From: Lingula anatina
Taxonomy: Eukaryota > Brachiopoda > Lingulata > Lingulida > Lingulidae
Length of the DNA stretch: 64,000 nucleotides
Assembly: GCF_001039355.2 (NCBI RefSeq)
Contig: NW_019774003.1
Location: 458,191-522,190, forward strand
Direction: 5' to 3'
Shown: positions 25,121 to 37,720 of the stretch, in pieces
How positions within the stretch are numbered: position 1 is the first letter of the stretch
Layout: every line of letters starts with the position of its first letter
Made by a program: the position numbers and the translations under genes
Notes under the pieces: model-generated
Told to the model about the DNA's origin: nothing
The model's input: only the letters and a program-made list of their open reading frames with translations
Database searches by the model: none

Positions 25121-25615
25121 ACTTGCTTAAACATCAGTGCAATATTTCATATAACTGGACTACAACAGATTCATCTGTGACCAAAGTAGAATTTTGTAAA
25201 AGTTTGGTCTAAAGCTTAAAGACCAGCTTTTGGTATAAAGTTCTTGTTTGAAACAAGTCCCTATTGCTTCCACGGTTATCCATGCCAACTCCCAAATTAT
25301 TGGCATCTCTGTTGCTCATGTATTCTTACAAATGTATTCTATCAAAGTCCTTGATATTTTTCTTTTGGTTGGCTTGGAATGTGAGATTTGAATTTCCCTG
25401 CTCTGTCATTTTTGCTACATTTACTATGATTATTGGGAGTTATTTGAATTGACCAGGAAAAGTCCACAGACAAGCAAAATGTAGCTGTTAAAAATAACTA
25501 GATATTCAATACATTCCGTCCATATTATTATATAATTATATAGCAGATAGCATATATTAGCAGTGAATTACCTAAAGCTTTGTAAATATAAGCATAGATT
25601 GTATCATTAATCAAC

Positions 25616-28600
25616 ATGAGTCGAGGTATTAAAGATTTACGGGAACTGATTTGTGTCTCTCGCCTAACGGTGAGACACAGCGACGATGAAATGGATTTCA
25701 GTGACGAAGATGGCAGACTGTCCACGGCATTTGATGCTTTGTCACTGGGCAGCGGCAGTGTGAGCAGTAGCAGAGAGAGCTCCGCCACATCTGAGAGACG
25801 CGCAAGCTCTGGAACAGTCAGTCCTGACTCTGGCTTCAACACAAATGGTTTATCCCCAGAAATGGGCACAAAAGGGATCGGAGAGAATGCCCCGGGACAT
25901 TACAGCAGTAGTCACACCAGTGGAGGTGCAAGACCTAAATCTAGGAAGAAGAAGAAAAAGAAGACAAAGGCCCTGGATACTTTACCCAGCAGACACGAAC
26001 TTCCTAAGGCACAGCCTCTTCCACCTGTCAGTGCTAAAAGAGAAACAAACACAGAACCAGGCTCAGTTGGTAATGTTAGTGATGAGGATATGGAAATAGA
26101 TGAAGAGTCTACAGAAATAAATGGGGCTAGGAATAAAGACCCCCAGCCAGTTAACTTTGATGGGATGCTGGTGTTCATGGATGCAACCGTGGTGGCCGAT
26201 TGGCTGCATCGCTCAAATGAGGCCGTCACAGAACTAACAAATTGGGTCCACAAGGGAGAAAACTTTGTCCAGTTTGCTCACTTCTGGCTGACAGATTTTG
26301 ATCCTCTTCAGCGCCAGAGAATTATGGACATGGAGTATGGGGTGTTGCTGGATGAACTGACTGTGGCGTTTGCTGCCGGGAAGAAGAACAGGAAGCTCCG
26401 TCACTCTGACATAGTGCAGCTCCTTGAGGGAATTTTCAGAGAGTATCCCAAGAAGCTAATGAGTTCCAAAGGACCTCACATGTTTCTCGACCATTTAGAT
26501 GTGCTGACTTCTGAGAGACGGGGCGACTATAAAGTGCTTCTTGCTGATGTAAAATGTTCAACCAAAAATAAGCAGTTTGCTCAGTGGTTGCTGGCTACAA
26601 GGGCATTCTGCTTGGTGAATGTCTGGTCTGCCATTGTGTTGTTCTACAGGACACTGCAGGGTAGGAATGTTAGCCTTCCATTGCCTCCAAACCTTGTCAA
26701 ACCAAAGGGAGATGTGCATGAAAGGCGCATGTACCAGGCAATAAGGTAATGTCTTCTATACTCCAAGGCTGCCAGTACAGCACTGTAGACCGCTTGTGCA
26801 ACATGTTACAGTATTATCAATAAAATAACCCCTGAAATCAAACAAATAGATGTTGAAAAAAATATAGAATAATATGCACAGGAATTTAAACATTTAAGGA
26901 CTCATTTCCATCGACACTTTCAGTATATGTAGAATGCCAACTCCACAGGGACTCTTGCTGAATGCAGTCACTTTAGCAGATTAACATGCCGCCTCTTGTT
27001 TCCACATACTTGCATAATCACCAGTTTTTCTGTATTCCACTCAATGCCAAGAGGCATGTTAATCTGTTAACTTGATTGCATTCAGTGGTCCCTGCAGAGT
27101 TGGAATGATCTACATAAACTGATAGGCTTTTATAATGGCTTATGGTCATATTATTATATTAAAATTTAGAACTGAACCACTGTGCAGTAGTTGAACCTCT
27201 GTAATATGCTAACAATATTTTGCTTGAATTCTGTTTTATTTTTCCCTCACTGAAATAACTTTTTATTTTTGTCACAGGCATGGCTTCCTAGATGTCGTTC
27301 ACTACCACATCAGGTCTAAGAAGGTGAACCCCCACTACAGGGACGAGCATGACCGCACCTGGCTTTTTATTTCTGTGATATGTAACAAACCCAAGATTCT
27401 ACAATACTTTATAACTAAGGTAAGGATCATGTTCCTAGCAGCATAATATGGCTTTAACTCTTATCATGTAACGAACTATTAGTTATACATTAAGCTGGGT
27501 TCATGCTAAATTTTTTGAGTCAAATACAGTCTAATCTTGCTATAAAAGGTATTACAACATATATTCTACTATTTCTCATCAAATTATCCCTTTATTATTA
27601 TTCCATATGTTGGTCCGAGTAGAATAATTCATATCTCTGATGTGCTGCTATTCCTCATAGAAGCAATACTTCATTAACTCTGTACAGAAACATTGTCACC
27701 TTGCGTAAACTACCAATTTTCACAGTGTATTTGGCTATTTTCAATGATATAATCAGAGTATGTAACAATTTAAAAAGTAAAATTGTATTAGTACTTTGTG
27801 CCAAAGAGATACACTTTGACAAGTTTGGCTGTCAAGATCTAGGAGCAGTGTTGATTTCTAATACACAACATGTGATTTGTCCTGCAATCCCATGATTAGA
27901 CATGGCTGTGTTAGAGGCTGAAGACAGACTCTGAACACAGCTAACACATTATCATCCAGGAAAAAACTGATGGAATCAAGTTGTCCTCAGTTTGTACAAA
28001 TACAAAATAACAATACCCATACTCATACATCTACCAATAAGATACACCAAAGTATACCAATATCTGTCAATATTATATAACCATATCAATACATACCAAT
28101 AAGAAATCACCCTAGCCAATTCCTTAAGAAATGTTACATAAGAATAGTATAGCATGAAATTGCAATAATAAAAAAGTGTAATAAATGAAAACTTGTTTGG
28201 GTCACTTCAGGTCAAGCTTGACCCCAACCTCCCATGTGATACTGGCAACACCCCATTGCATGCTGCAGCCAACTGTGGCAATGTGGACCTGGTGGACCTA
28301 CTGCTGAGAGTGCCCACTGTGGAGGTCAACCCCGTCAACATTCAGTGTGATCAGTCCACCCCACTGCATCTGGCTGTGATGCACGGTAAGAAGGAGATAG
28401 AGATGAGGGTAGGGGTGGGGGGGGGGGGGGGGGTGGCAGGGTGGCAGGAACCTGAGCTCATGTTGATGAAGTTTAGTTTAACTGAATGCTTAACAAGTTT
28501 TATTTGGGCCTTGGAAAGGTTTTTCTGGTTTTGTTAAAATAATCTAGCTGTTCGTCTAGATAATTATCTAGAGTGAGTGTTGAGTACAGTATTGAGGAGT

Positions 28601-31600
28601 GGGGGGAAGAATAGTTAATAGACAAAAAAAAAAAAAAAAAAAAACAGGAAAGCAGACTTGAAAATTATTTGTGGAACACATTCTAGGTGGTTTAGTAGGC
28701 TAAGATTTTAGGCCCAAAACCTGACTTTAGACAATTTCTTTACAAATGGTCCACAGGTCTTTAACCTGGGTGTCTGTGGTCATCAACGCAAAGTATTGAT
28801 TTTTTTAAAATAGATTTAGGCCTAAAGCCAGACTTCCATTTCCTTAATCACCGTATTGGTGATTTAAATGAATAAGAGAAAAATGTGAAGAAATCATTTT
28901 GTTTTAATTAGATAGAGACCAGAAATGATGTGGGTGTGGCATTAGATCAGTACAGGGCTACAGTAAAAAATAAAACTATTAAAATCTAGAGTTAGCTAGA
29001 GTTTACACTAGATTGCTTAAAGTTGGACTTAAGAAAAATGTTTATCAATTTGATATCTTATCTTTACAAGTTAACATGACCAGGTCCATTTATATAAATA
29101 AAAGTATGTGCCAAAGGTTATGAAGATACACTTGAATTAGGATTTATCTTCTTTTATTAAGAGCACCCTTAGTTTTATGGTTTACTGTAAATGGGAATTG
29201 CATTCTGATAGTGAAGGTTTGTTTCCAGGAATCTCTGATACATGGTGTGTGTAGATTACACCCCAGAAATTCTGTACTTAACACTTTGAGCAATGTTTGC
29301 CTTCCCCATATTCTTGTTAATGAATAATTAGAACTATAGCTAACACAGGCTGTTCCAGTCTGATAGAATCATTTGCCATCAGCTGGCTGAATTGATATAT
29401 CAGTTATTTCTCAAGGGTATTGTTTTTCAGTTCTTCTGTGGTTATTAGATGGTCTAAACAATATCCTGCCTTCATAAACAAGTGGTTATGTAAAAGTTGA
29501 AAATATCAGGCAGTAGGAAGCAGAGGGGAGGAAATTAAATTCTTCTTAGACTGTAAACATAATATCAGATGATACATCCTTATGCCAAGTTCTGTGTGTT
29601 CATATTTGATTCTTGTGGATCTGTCCAAAATTCTTACTGCACCACCAGCTTGCATAGCTGAGGCCCCCATGAGATAAAATGGAATGAGTGTTAATTTGTA
29701 CATAATTTTTTAACTACTCTTTAATGAGCACTGTTGTTAAACTTTAAGTTATATTTTTAAATAACAGATTTAAGGAAGCCAACAACAGTTTGGGGTGCAG
29801 AGGATGTTCACTGCATCACTTGATGAGGACAGGAAGGAAGGGAAAGTGTCAGTTATAGAATGGAGAGATCATTTTGTAATGATCGATAGCAGAACATTCC
29901 CTTTGTCACTGGCAAGGCAGGATTGGGAGCTTGTTCTTTAAGCTTAATTTAGTGGCCTCAGTATTTTTAACTGGGCTTCACAAGACGTGATTTTGTGTTG
30001 CATCCTCTCTGTGAGTCTTACACTTCCTTTGCTTGCACAGTAACAATGAATGATACAGCAATTATCAAAGCTGAGTATCTTTGTCCAAGGAAGCAAGTGA
30101 TCAGATTACGTAAATGATTAAACGATGATTCTTAAATACACTGAAGGAGAATGAGATATCATTGTCTGATTTTACTGCTATTCTTGGAAAGTGTCATGTA
30201 GTTTGGCAAGTAATAAAAGTATTTGCTTTAACTGTTAAAGCATTGATGTTCTCATACGGTTACTCATCTGATGTCAAAATGATCCCAGTTATTTATGGAA
30301 GTGAATAAAGGTCATATGGACACCAAGGTGACCTATGTGTGACCTACGTGTGACCTATGGTCTCTCCATATAATTTGGTAAAATAAAAAAAGCATTGAAT
30401 GAAATACCAGTTAATAGCACTCGGGGTCTCATGTGTCACAGTTGTGCAAATTTTAATTTAATTTTGTTTATAAAGGCCATTTGATTTGTCATATAAGACA
30501 CTGAAATTTTCCTATGTCATCTTTTTTTTTAAACATATACTCTACTTACCAAATGTGCTAAAAAGCCTTGGTTGTAGTTTTTTCAATACACAATATACAC
30601 ATTTCATCAATAAGCAGAGCAGAAAAATAAAACAGTAACTAAAATAAATAAAACATTTATTTTTTATTGAATATATTAATTGCAGAGATATGTTGATCAG
30701 TCTGCTACTGCTGTCTACATTTTGATTGCAGTTAGATTCCTTCCTATTGAAATGAATGGAATATAAAGTTTATTTATTTATTTATTTATATATTTATTTA
30801 TATATTTGTTTATTTGTGGAACAGACCTATTTTCAAGCATCTTATTTATTTCATCATTGGTTAATATAAACAAAAACAGGAAACTGATCAACATTTCCCT
30901 CTGATCAAATTGTGAGTTGGGCAAGTGCTTGCTTCACAGGTTTTTACAGTATAGGAACCAGTTCTGGCTTTTTTCTTCAATCAAAACATCCTAGGTAAAA
31001 AGATGGAATAAAAATGATAACTTGTAAAATGACAAGTGATACACACATAACTGTTCATGACAAGTGATACACACATAACTGTACATCTTCCATCCTTTTG
31101 TCCTTCACTGACGATTGAGAACAGCTGTGGTTATTTTTATGGACCAGCAGGTTGTTTACGGAATTTAATGTTTTCAAAGGAAAATTTCTCCAATTTGACT
31201 AAACTTGAGAAATATATTTACTATAGTTATGAACAGTGTGGGCAGAAGGAGCAACTTCTTTCAAAAAGAAAGGAAATGGTGTGAAATTCTATCCCTATGG
31301 CAGATTAATTTGACAAATTTTTTGCAAGCCAAATGCTAGAAACGTGTATATGCATTATAATGAAAATAGAAGCATTATTTTTCCATAGTTGTCTTTAATA
31401 AGGTGTAAGTACACTGAAGTTGGCAAAAAGGGGAAAAAAGATACAGAAATTCACCAAACCAACTTTGTTTATTGTATCTGAAGAGTGCTATTTGTAGTCT
31501 TATTTCTGTGATTAGTTGACACAGAAACAAGCAAAAAAAAAGTTGTCCTATCTACTATAATTGAACAGCACTTCTCATAGGTCTATTTGATACTCCAGTC

Positions 31601-32178
31601 CACATAGAGATTGAATTAACAGGTCACTACAGGACATAACATGACCAGTCCAGCCACTGACCCTGACAGCAGGGGTTTCTTTTAAAACCAGTCTTAAACA
31701 GCACGTGGGGTCATTTAGGTTTATTCCAGTTTTTAATAGAAAAGGACCATGTAGTAATGTATTTTAATCAAATGTTTCACTTCCTATCACAGGATAAGTT
31801 GAGGCTTATTTATATTTTTTCAAAAATAAACATTTTATATTTCCTTGTATTTCCATCAGTATAATACTAGAAGATTTTACAATGTATACCCACCAAGTAT
31901 AAAAGTACATACGTGCCAAGAACAACATTATCAATAAGAGATTATACTAGTAAGCTTACTTAAGCCGAGAATCAGGACTTGGATATAGCTTAGTTATAAA
32001 ATCTAATTGGTGGCTGACTGAGGGTAATATTGTCTGGTAAGCCCTCATTAGAGAACTAGTCCAAGGAGGAGTGAGATTCCCACCTTTTTGATTGAAGATT
32101 TATTCAATGGCATTTTCTTCTTAGATATCTGGTATTTGTTTTTACTTCAGCATGAACTTTTTTAGATTTTTTAACTAC

Positions 32179-32219
<41 letters not shown>

Positions 32220-32518
32220 GGACATTTAACATGGTTAATTTTAATTGGCACATTGGGTCTTGTAACCCCCCTTAACATTATTACATATTACCCTGCAATG
32301 TTAGGCAGTATTTTTGATCAAACACACACTATTGCACTATAATGCAGTATAAGTGGAGTACTATAATCTGTGTCTGTGTTTCAGGGCACTTCAGGGTGGT
32401 GGAGAGACTGCTGGAGGCCGGGGCAGACAGGAAGGCCAGTATGGGAGGACTGACCCCACTGGACATTGCCACAGATTTTGGACACGATGCCATAGTGAGA
32501 TTACTGAAATCAACATAA
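25616..32518 (+). CDS. ankyrin-repeat protein, 526 residues, four coding exons
   Basis: The exons 25616-26745, 27278-27419, 28211-28385 and 32385-32518 join in phase with GT/AG sites and end in TAA. Residues 1-180 are acidic, Ser-rich and low in complexity, with a basic run RKKKKKKTK near 109-117 (possible nuclear signal). Residues 181-376 form a compact, conserved-looking module (FDGMLVFMDATVVADWL to VWSAIVLFYRTLQ) that I cannot name. The C-terminus carries about four ankyrin repeats, with GNTPLHAAANCGNVDLVDLL, STPLHLAVMHG and LTPLDIATDFGHDAIVRLL; exon borders fall inside repeats. Ankyrin repeats bind partner proteins; the partner is unknown. The ATG at 25616 is the first in frame after the upstream microprotein; a second Met at residue 26 (MDFSDED) is an alternative start. 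Structure is well supported, function is not. Confidence 0.88.
26917..27125. repeat. fold-back repeat in ankyrin intron 1
   Basis: The left arm (about 26919-26995, starting TTCAGTATATGTAG and including CAGATTAACATGCC) is matched by the reverse complement of about 27040-27122, with scattered mismatches. The element fills about 40 percent of the 532-bp intron. MITE-like; no clear target duplication. Confidence 0.75.
28414..28432. repeat. poly(G) run near a 5' splice site
   Basis: About 17 consecutive G begin roughly 30 nt downstream of the exon 3 donor in the ankyrin gene. G runs just inside introns can act as splicing enhancers or form G-quadruplexes; here this is only positional. Confidence 0.85.
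31031..31086. repeat. 28-bp tandem duplication
   Basis: The unit starting GACAAGTGATACACACATAA occurs twice in tandem with one mismatch, in ankyrin intron 3. Confidence 0.9.
32180..32219. repeat. (ATT)n microsatellite
   Basis: About 13 ATT units, about 165 bp upstream of the last ankyrin exon. Confidence 0.95.
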
Positions 32519-32640
32519 CACATGGCACCATGAGACGTAATCATTAAAATCAATCACATTCACAGTGGCCTAAATTGATCAGAATGACAGTGCTGCCAGC
32601 CAGACTATGAGCATAAGGGCATAGTGAATAAGGACAGTGG

Positions 32641-32646
32641 AATAAA
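32641..32646 (+). terminator. candidate poly(A) signal, ankyrin gene
   Basis: AATAAA 123 bp after the stop codon at 32518. Position is appropriate; the cleavage site is not visible. Confidence 0.5.
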
Positions 32647-35375
32647 TGAACAAATTTGCTCAAAAAGATGACACACTTTGAAGGTATTGTGTTAAACGAT
32701 AGGGACAAAACGATGCGAGACGGTTCTAATTACATCAAAACTAGTACAGCAAAATAAGGTGAAACTGCTTAGATTAAATCTGTGTCTTGACTTCTTGTGC
32801 CTCTCACCACGTTGTCGCACAGGGCATCAGAAAGATGCGTGGCTTTTTATAGTTATTATCTCACGATGTGCTGACATGCAGAAAGCTATGAGCAAAGTAC
32901 AATTTTTAATGTGAAATGCAAGGTAAACCCGATCAGAGGTGGAGTCATTCAAATTGGAGTACATTTTCACTCGTACTTTTAAATAATTTTACCCCGAGTT
33001 TCTCATTTGCTGCCTGTTGGCTTCTTCGTTTTCAAATCTCATTGTATATGTCCGCTTTAATGACCTGGAGATGTGAAAATGAGGGTGCTACAGAGCACGC
33101 GAGATCTGAACCCCAGGGTAGTTACTGCATGCACTCGGGAACTCCGTGATGGCAGAGAAAGGAGTAAAGTTCACTAAGGATGGGTGAGACGTTTTCACTG
33201 AAGTTTGAGCATAAACGTCTGCCTTAAATGAGGTGTAGCGTCTGAGGCGGTGCGGAGGAAGGCCGCCGTAACCCTACAGGTTGACTAGTCAGACGACACT
33301 GGTTTTCCGTAATGATGATACCGCCCGGGAATTCTTGGAAGTCCTTAAATAGAATGTGCTTTAGTACGTGGAACAACGGTTAGGCCATGATGTGTTAATT
33401 TTTTCTCTTTTTTTTTATAAGTCTCACACACTCTCACACACACACACACACACACGCACATATGCAACATATGAAAAGTTTTCCAGGATTTTCGAATACT
33501 TTGATCTCAACATTAAAATCCAAAATACGGTTTTGTTCTTTCTTGAAAGCTGTCGTTATTGGGATTTGAGTGATTTGTGGATTAGCTCTAAAATTAAATG
33601 CTATAAATTGTGGCTATTTTAAAGACATGAGCGTTGTACGTACAGTGTGTGAAGTTTTATGACATTGATAGCTTTTTTTTCAAACTTGTGTTGTTTTTGC
33701 TCCAATGCAGTAAGAACTCAATTTGGGAGTTGGCCAACACAAGGAGCACCCAAACAGTTATTATTTTGTCTACATGTTCCGTTTGCGTAGAGGATTGTTT
33801 ATCTTTTGCTGATTTATGCTGTATATTATATTTCAGAATAAACGGATGATTTTAAAACCACATTTAAGCATAGTCTGTGTTGAGACTGTTTTGTTTAAAT
33901 TAAGGACCCTTCGTACTCGTTGGATTGCTACTGGATACAATTGTTTCTGCTCTTTGTGTACGACTCCTCTTTTGGTCTTTGAGGAGAGGTGCAAGCTGTC
34001 TCCCCCTTCACTGTTTTCCCGCCAGTGCTTTCGTCAATGAAAATTTTTGTACTACGGTTCCTTGGCCAAGAGCCAAAGAATGCAAGGCCAAAATGTCAAG
34101 TGGGGAGCGAAAAGAGAGTACCGTGTTTGCTTTTACGTTTAAGAGCACGGGACCCTACAGGAAGCTTACAGGAAGGTCTGTTGGACCATGCTTTTAACTG
34201 GACGCACCCTTTGATATTTTGTTAAATGTCACGTTTTTAACTGGATACAAGGTTAATGGTGATACGGAAACATTTTTAAGAGGGCTTTTGATGATTTTAA
34301 ACGGCAAAAGTAAGGCTCTTGAAAACTAATTTGAGAGATTAAGATGCGTAATGGTATAATCGTTACCTTGCAGATGTAGACATTGAAAAGAGCCTGTATA
34401 CATCGTTTATGTTAGACTTCTGTACCATTGGTCTCGCTTATAGCTTAAAAGTAGGGGCCATTGATATCATATTCTGTTCATATCTTGTCGGCCACAAGTG
34501 GCAATCGCCTGGACTCGGAAGTCATAAAATCGATCTGTTTCAGTTCGGGCACCTTTCCCTAAACACCAGAACACTGAAAGGCTTAAGTACTGTGAATTAT
34601 CCGATGAACGGATGCAGAAACGATTTATTACGGCGTGTTAAAGAGCTCTTCAGTGTATTAGATGTGAAGGCCCTCCCCTGTCACTCCCTCCCCTCCTCAA
34701 TCTCACTCGCTCTCATAATTCATTTCACAATTTGTTATTCATCGCTGACGTGATAGGCCACGACTTCACAAAAGAAAAAAAAATGAAAAAAGAACCCATG
34801 TCGATAAGCTGGTCATGTCGATAGGCTGGCCTCTCTGAGGGCGAGCATTTTGGTCTGCTGCAAATCCGCGATAAATGAGGTACCATTTGCTATAATTAAT
34901 GAACTAGTTTACAGCATCAGACACCCCCCCCCCTCGTTTATTCAGTTAAACGGGGCTACTGCTACTGATTTATCATGGATCATAGTTGTGTTAATATCAT
35001 GAAGTGTTAGTTTTAAAGTTGAGATTAACTTTCCGTCGTATGTTTTTGTTAAACACGTTTCTGTAGCCAAAGGTGTGAAATTTCGAAATGCAAGGAGCAA
35101 TGCCTGTATACCTGTAGGTCTGCATACCGTTGGCTCCTGGGTTCATAGCTATGGTCTTTTACATGCTAACACGCAAAACGAAAATAACGCGAGTATTTCA
35201 CTTTTGTTATTTGTTTATTTGCGAATCTTGTAAATTGTGGTGAATGTATTTTCTGATCATTAATCGAGAAAGTTTCCAATCGGTGTGGACATTTTTTTTA
35301 TTTTTGTAATACTTGGTAAAATTGCATTTAAAAAAATCGCGGAAATGCAAATGTGCTGCCTGGAAGTGTGTTATA

Positions 35376-35589
35376 GACCCCATTCCCAGAGATTAGATCG
35401 ATCCAAACTAGATCGACCTAACTGCCTGGGGGTTCACGCTAAATAGCTGTCAGCCGAGCGGGCACGAAAGTTAATTACCCCCTTACAGCTTGTAGTAGGC
35501 GGGACGGACATTTAAGCCGGATTATCTGACAGTAATCTAGTGAGACTCCCCACGGGGATAGATCGATCTAAAAGTATGGGAATACGCCC
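35376..35589. mobile_element. 214-bp MITE, copy B
   Basis: Same family as 10425-10637 and in the same orientation. The left end is GACCCCATTCCCAGAGATTA and the right end, reverse complemented, is GGGCGTATTCCCATACTTTT. TTA follows on the right; on the left TTA is separated from the element by two bases, so the target duplication is imperfect here. Presence of a second copy confirms the family is dispersed. Confidence 0.85.
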
Positions 35590-36428
35590 TTAGTCTCCTG
35601 ACCATCTGTGTAAAGACTGGATGCATGCAATTCAACAATTCAAAATATAATGTTTTTTTTTTCTCGGCTATATTAGTTGAATTACGTATATAGTAAATGT
35701 GATACTGTCATATTGTAATTAACAAAATATTGATTATATTGTGATCATGTCTTGCATCAGAAACTATGGAATGGTACGTTATGTTACGACAGTTGAGTCA
35801 AATTTCAATTAACATTACATGAGCACCTGTTATCTGTAATAATGCAGCCGTTTATACATACACGGATAGGTATACCTCTATCTCTAATATCATTCATGAT
35901 ATCTAACTATTCAACTTTGCAAAGCTTAGTTCTTTTACGTTGATACTGAACTAAAATAAGGCCAATTTAACGAGCACATGTCGTTGTTTTTACTTTGTGG
36001 ACTTAGCTGTTTTTGAGTGCTGGTTAGGGCGCCGCTAGACGCGCAGTTTTGACCTCCTAAGAACCCCTCCCAATCACTTTTTTCTAAGCCCCTCCTTCCT
36101 TCAACGGAAAATCATTACTTACCTGGCTGTAGCTTTGAAACCAGAAATTTCCATAAATTTGGGTGTCGAATTCTATAATACATACATAATATTGACATTT
36201 AAAACTTTGGAAAAAAACTGGTTATACCCACCAAGTACCCCCCCCCCCCCCCCCAGTACTCTTGCAAAGCTATTCAAAAAGTAGGTTTGTTGTACAACAC
36301 GTAATTAAGGCAAGAATCCCGATGTTTCAAACGCCGATTTCTGCTTCTGTTGATGTTAGCTAAGACCAAAAGTGCACCAGAACATATGATGTGGCAGCTA
36401 TTTTCGTGCACGCAAACCTCAGACAGAA

Positions 36429-36490
36429 TATAAATACAACGACAGCGTCTCCTTCCCTTTCAATTTGCTGTACTAAGTTCTAAACCACAG
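36429..36490 (+). promoter_or_regulatory. candidate distal promoter and first exon of the prepropeptide gene
   Basis: TATAAATA at 36429-36436 is followed about 55 nt later by a strong donor (CCACAG/GTAAGA at 36490/36491). A transcript starting about 30 nt after the TATA box would give a very short non-coding exon of about 30 nt. It could splice to the coding exon at 38325, or belong to an unrelated transcript. Confidence 0.4.
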
Positions 36491-37512
36491 GTAAGAAACC
36501 GATGCGATTCGTTATTTCTTTATTTTTTATTATTATTTTTTTTTCTCAATTCATTTTCCCTGATTGGTGTTGCTTTAAATATTACGTATGAGTGATAATT
36601 TCTTTATACGTTTGTTTTTTTACTGGTTTTATTGTATTTTTACTGACTTGTTTATTTTGCTAAAGATCAGAGTTCTAAGACAAGAGATGAGAAACCTTCA
36701 GGGCTGCACCCATTGTGTATCCCTCTTGTATTTATCGGGGTCGCTTCCCATTTGAAGAATTTCGGGAGCGCTTGCTTACATTTCATCTGATATCTGCATG
36801 ACTGTTTTCGCTGCCGTCAAAGGCCCTGTAGTGCCCACCCATAGGGCAGGCACACTGATCAGATTTTTTTCTTCAGACGAAACAATTCGCTTAAGTTCGT
36901 CAGCTTTCTCACGCTTTGTGTGCGATCATAGCGCGTGTTACGTCGATACTCCTAAACACAGGAAGCAGTGCATTCTTCGCCGCTGATCCGGAAAAAAATT
37001 TGCACTCCCTCTGCGCTCAGTACCCTGTGTTTCAGAGGCCACTATTAATGGCAGATGCATGCCGATAATAGAGAAGTGAGTTTCCAGTGAGCTCTGAAAT
37101 TCAGGTTGCCGAAAGGATGGCCAGCGCTAGTGACATCCATGGGTTGATATTCAATGAGGAAATCACTCTGTTGATGCACAGAGCACCCTTCGTAAGCCGT
37201 ATAGATAAATCGTGTTTTTCCGAACTTGATAGTTACTGCAAATTTAGAATATTTTCTATTGAAGATAAAGTAAGATCGATAAAGTAAGCAAAATAAATCT
37301 TTTTACGTTTTTTTTAAGCAGGATGAATGAGGACATATTACTGTAAGAAGGGATAATATATTAGGGTCGAGTAATGCAAGGGGAAAATGTTTCTGACCGT
37401 AAATTCCTTACAATTTTGTCGTCAAATTTGACTAATGGAAAACCGGGTAAACGAATCGGGCTAGCTGTCCTAAAGTATCAGCCAATCAAAATTGACGCTT
37501 ATCACTGACAGA

Positions 37513-37720
37513 TATAAAACAATATCTCAGCGCGTTCAAATAAATACTTCCAAATCTTACTGGACCTCGGCCAAAGAAAACAAAACTCTTAATTGCCTTA
37601 GCGGCTACTGATTCGTTTCTGGATAAAGTAGGAGGCCTTCGAGAAATATAAGCAGAACTGTACGGGCGGACAGAGACAGACCTTCAGTACAGCTAAGAAC
37701 GAGTCAGATCGATTTTTACG
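37513..37720 (+). promoter_or_regulatory. candidate proximal TATA promoter and 5' UTR exon
   Basis: TATAAAA at 37513-37519, then about 180 bp of leader ending at a good donor (TTTACG/GTAAGC at 37720/37721). The next acceptor on this strand, CTATTTTCAG ending at 38324, lies 7 bp before the prepropeptide ATG, a typical arrangement for secreted peptide genes with a non-coding first exon. Confidence 0.5.

Larger units (their letters stand above)
28386..32384 (+). other. intron 3 of the ankyrin gene
   Basis: About 4 kb with no exon recognised. It begins GTAAGAAGG, contains a long G run starting about 28 nt after the donor, a poly(A) tract at 28622-28644, a 28-bp tandem duplication at 31031-31086, TTTA repeats near 30770-30815 and an ATT microsatellite at about 32180-32219. 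The acceptor is TGTTTCAG at 32384. Confidence 0.8.
32519..36428. other. intergenic stretch without a recognised gene
   Basis: It holds the ankyrin 3' UTR, then a region with many CpG dinucleotides near 33200-33320, a CA microsatellite near 33425-33455, a C run near 34922-34933, MITE copy B and a 17-nt C run at 36238-36254. An ATG-initiated frame at 34409-34753 (114 codons) resembles nothing I know and is probably chance. Confidence 0.55.

Noticed and set aside
24889-25212. 107-codon frame overlapping the microprotein exon
   Set aside because: It has no conserved-looking segments, opens upstream of the acceptor, and overlaps a frame with far better protein character.
34409-34753. 114-codon ATG frame
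   Set aside because: No domain, no splice support, likely chance.
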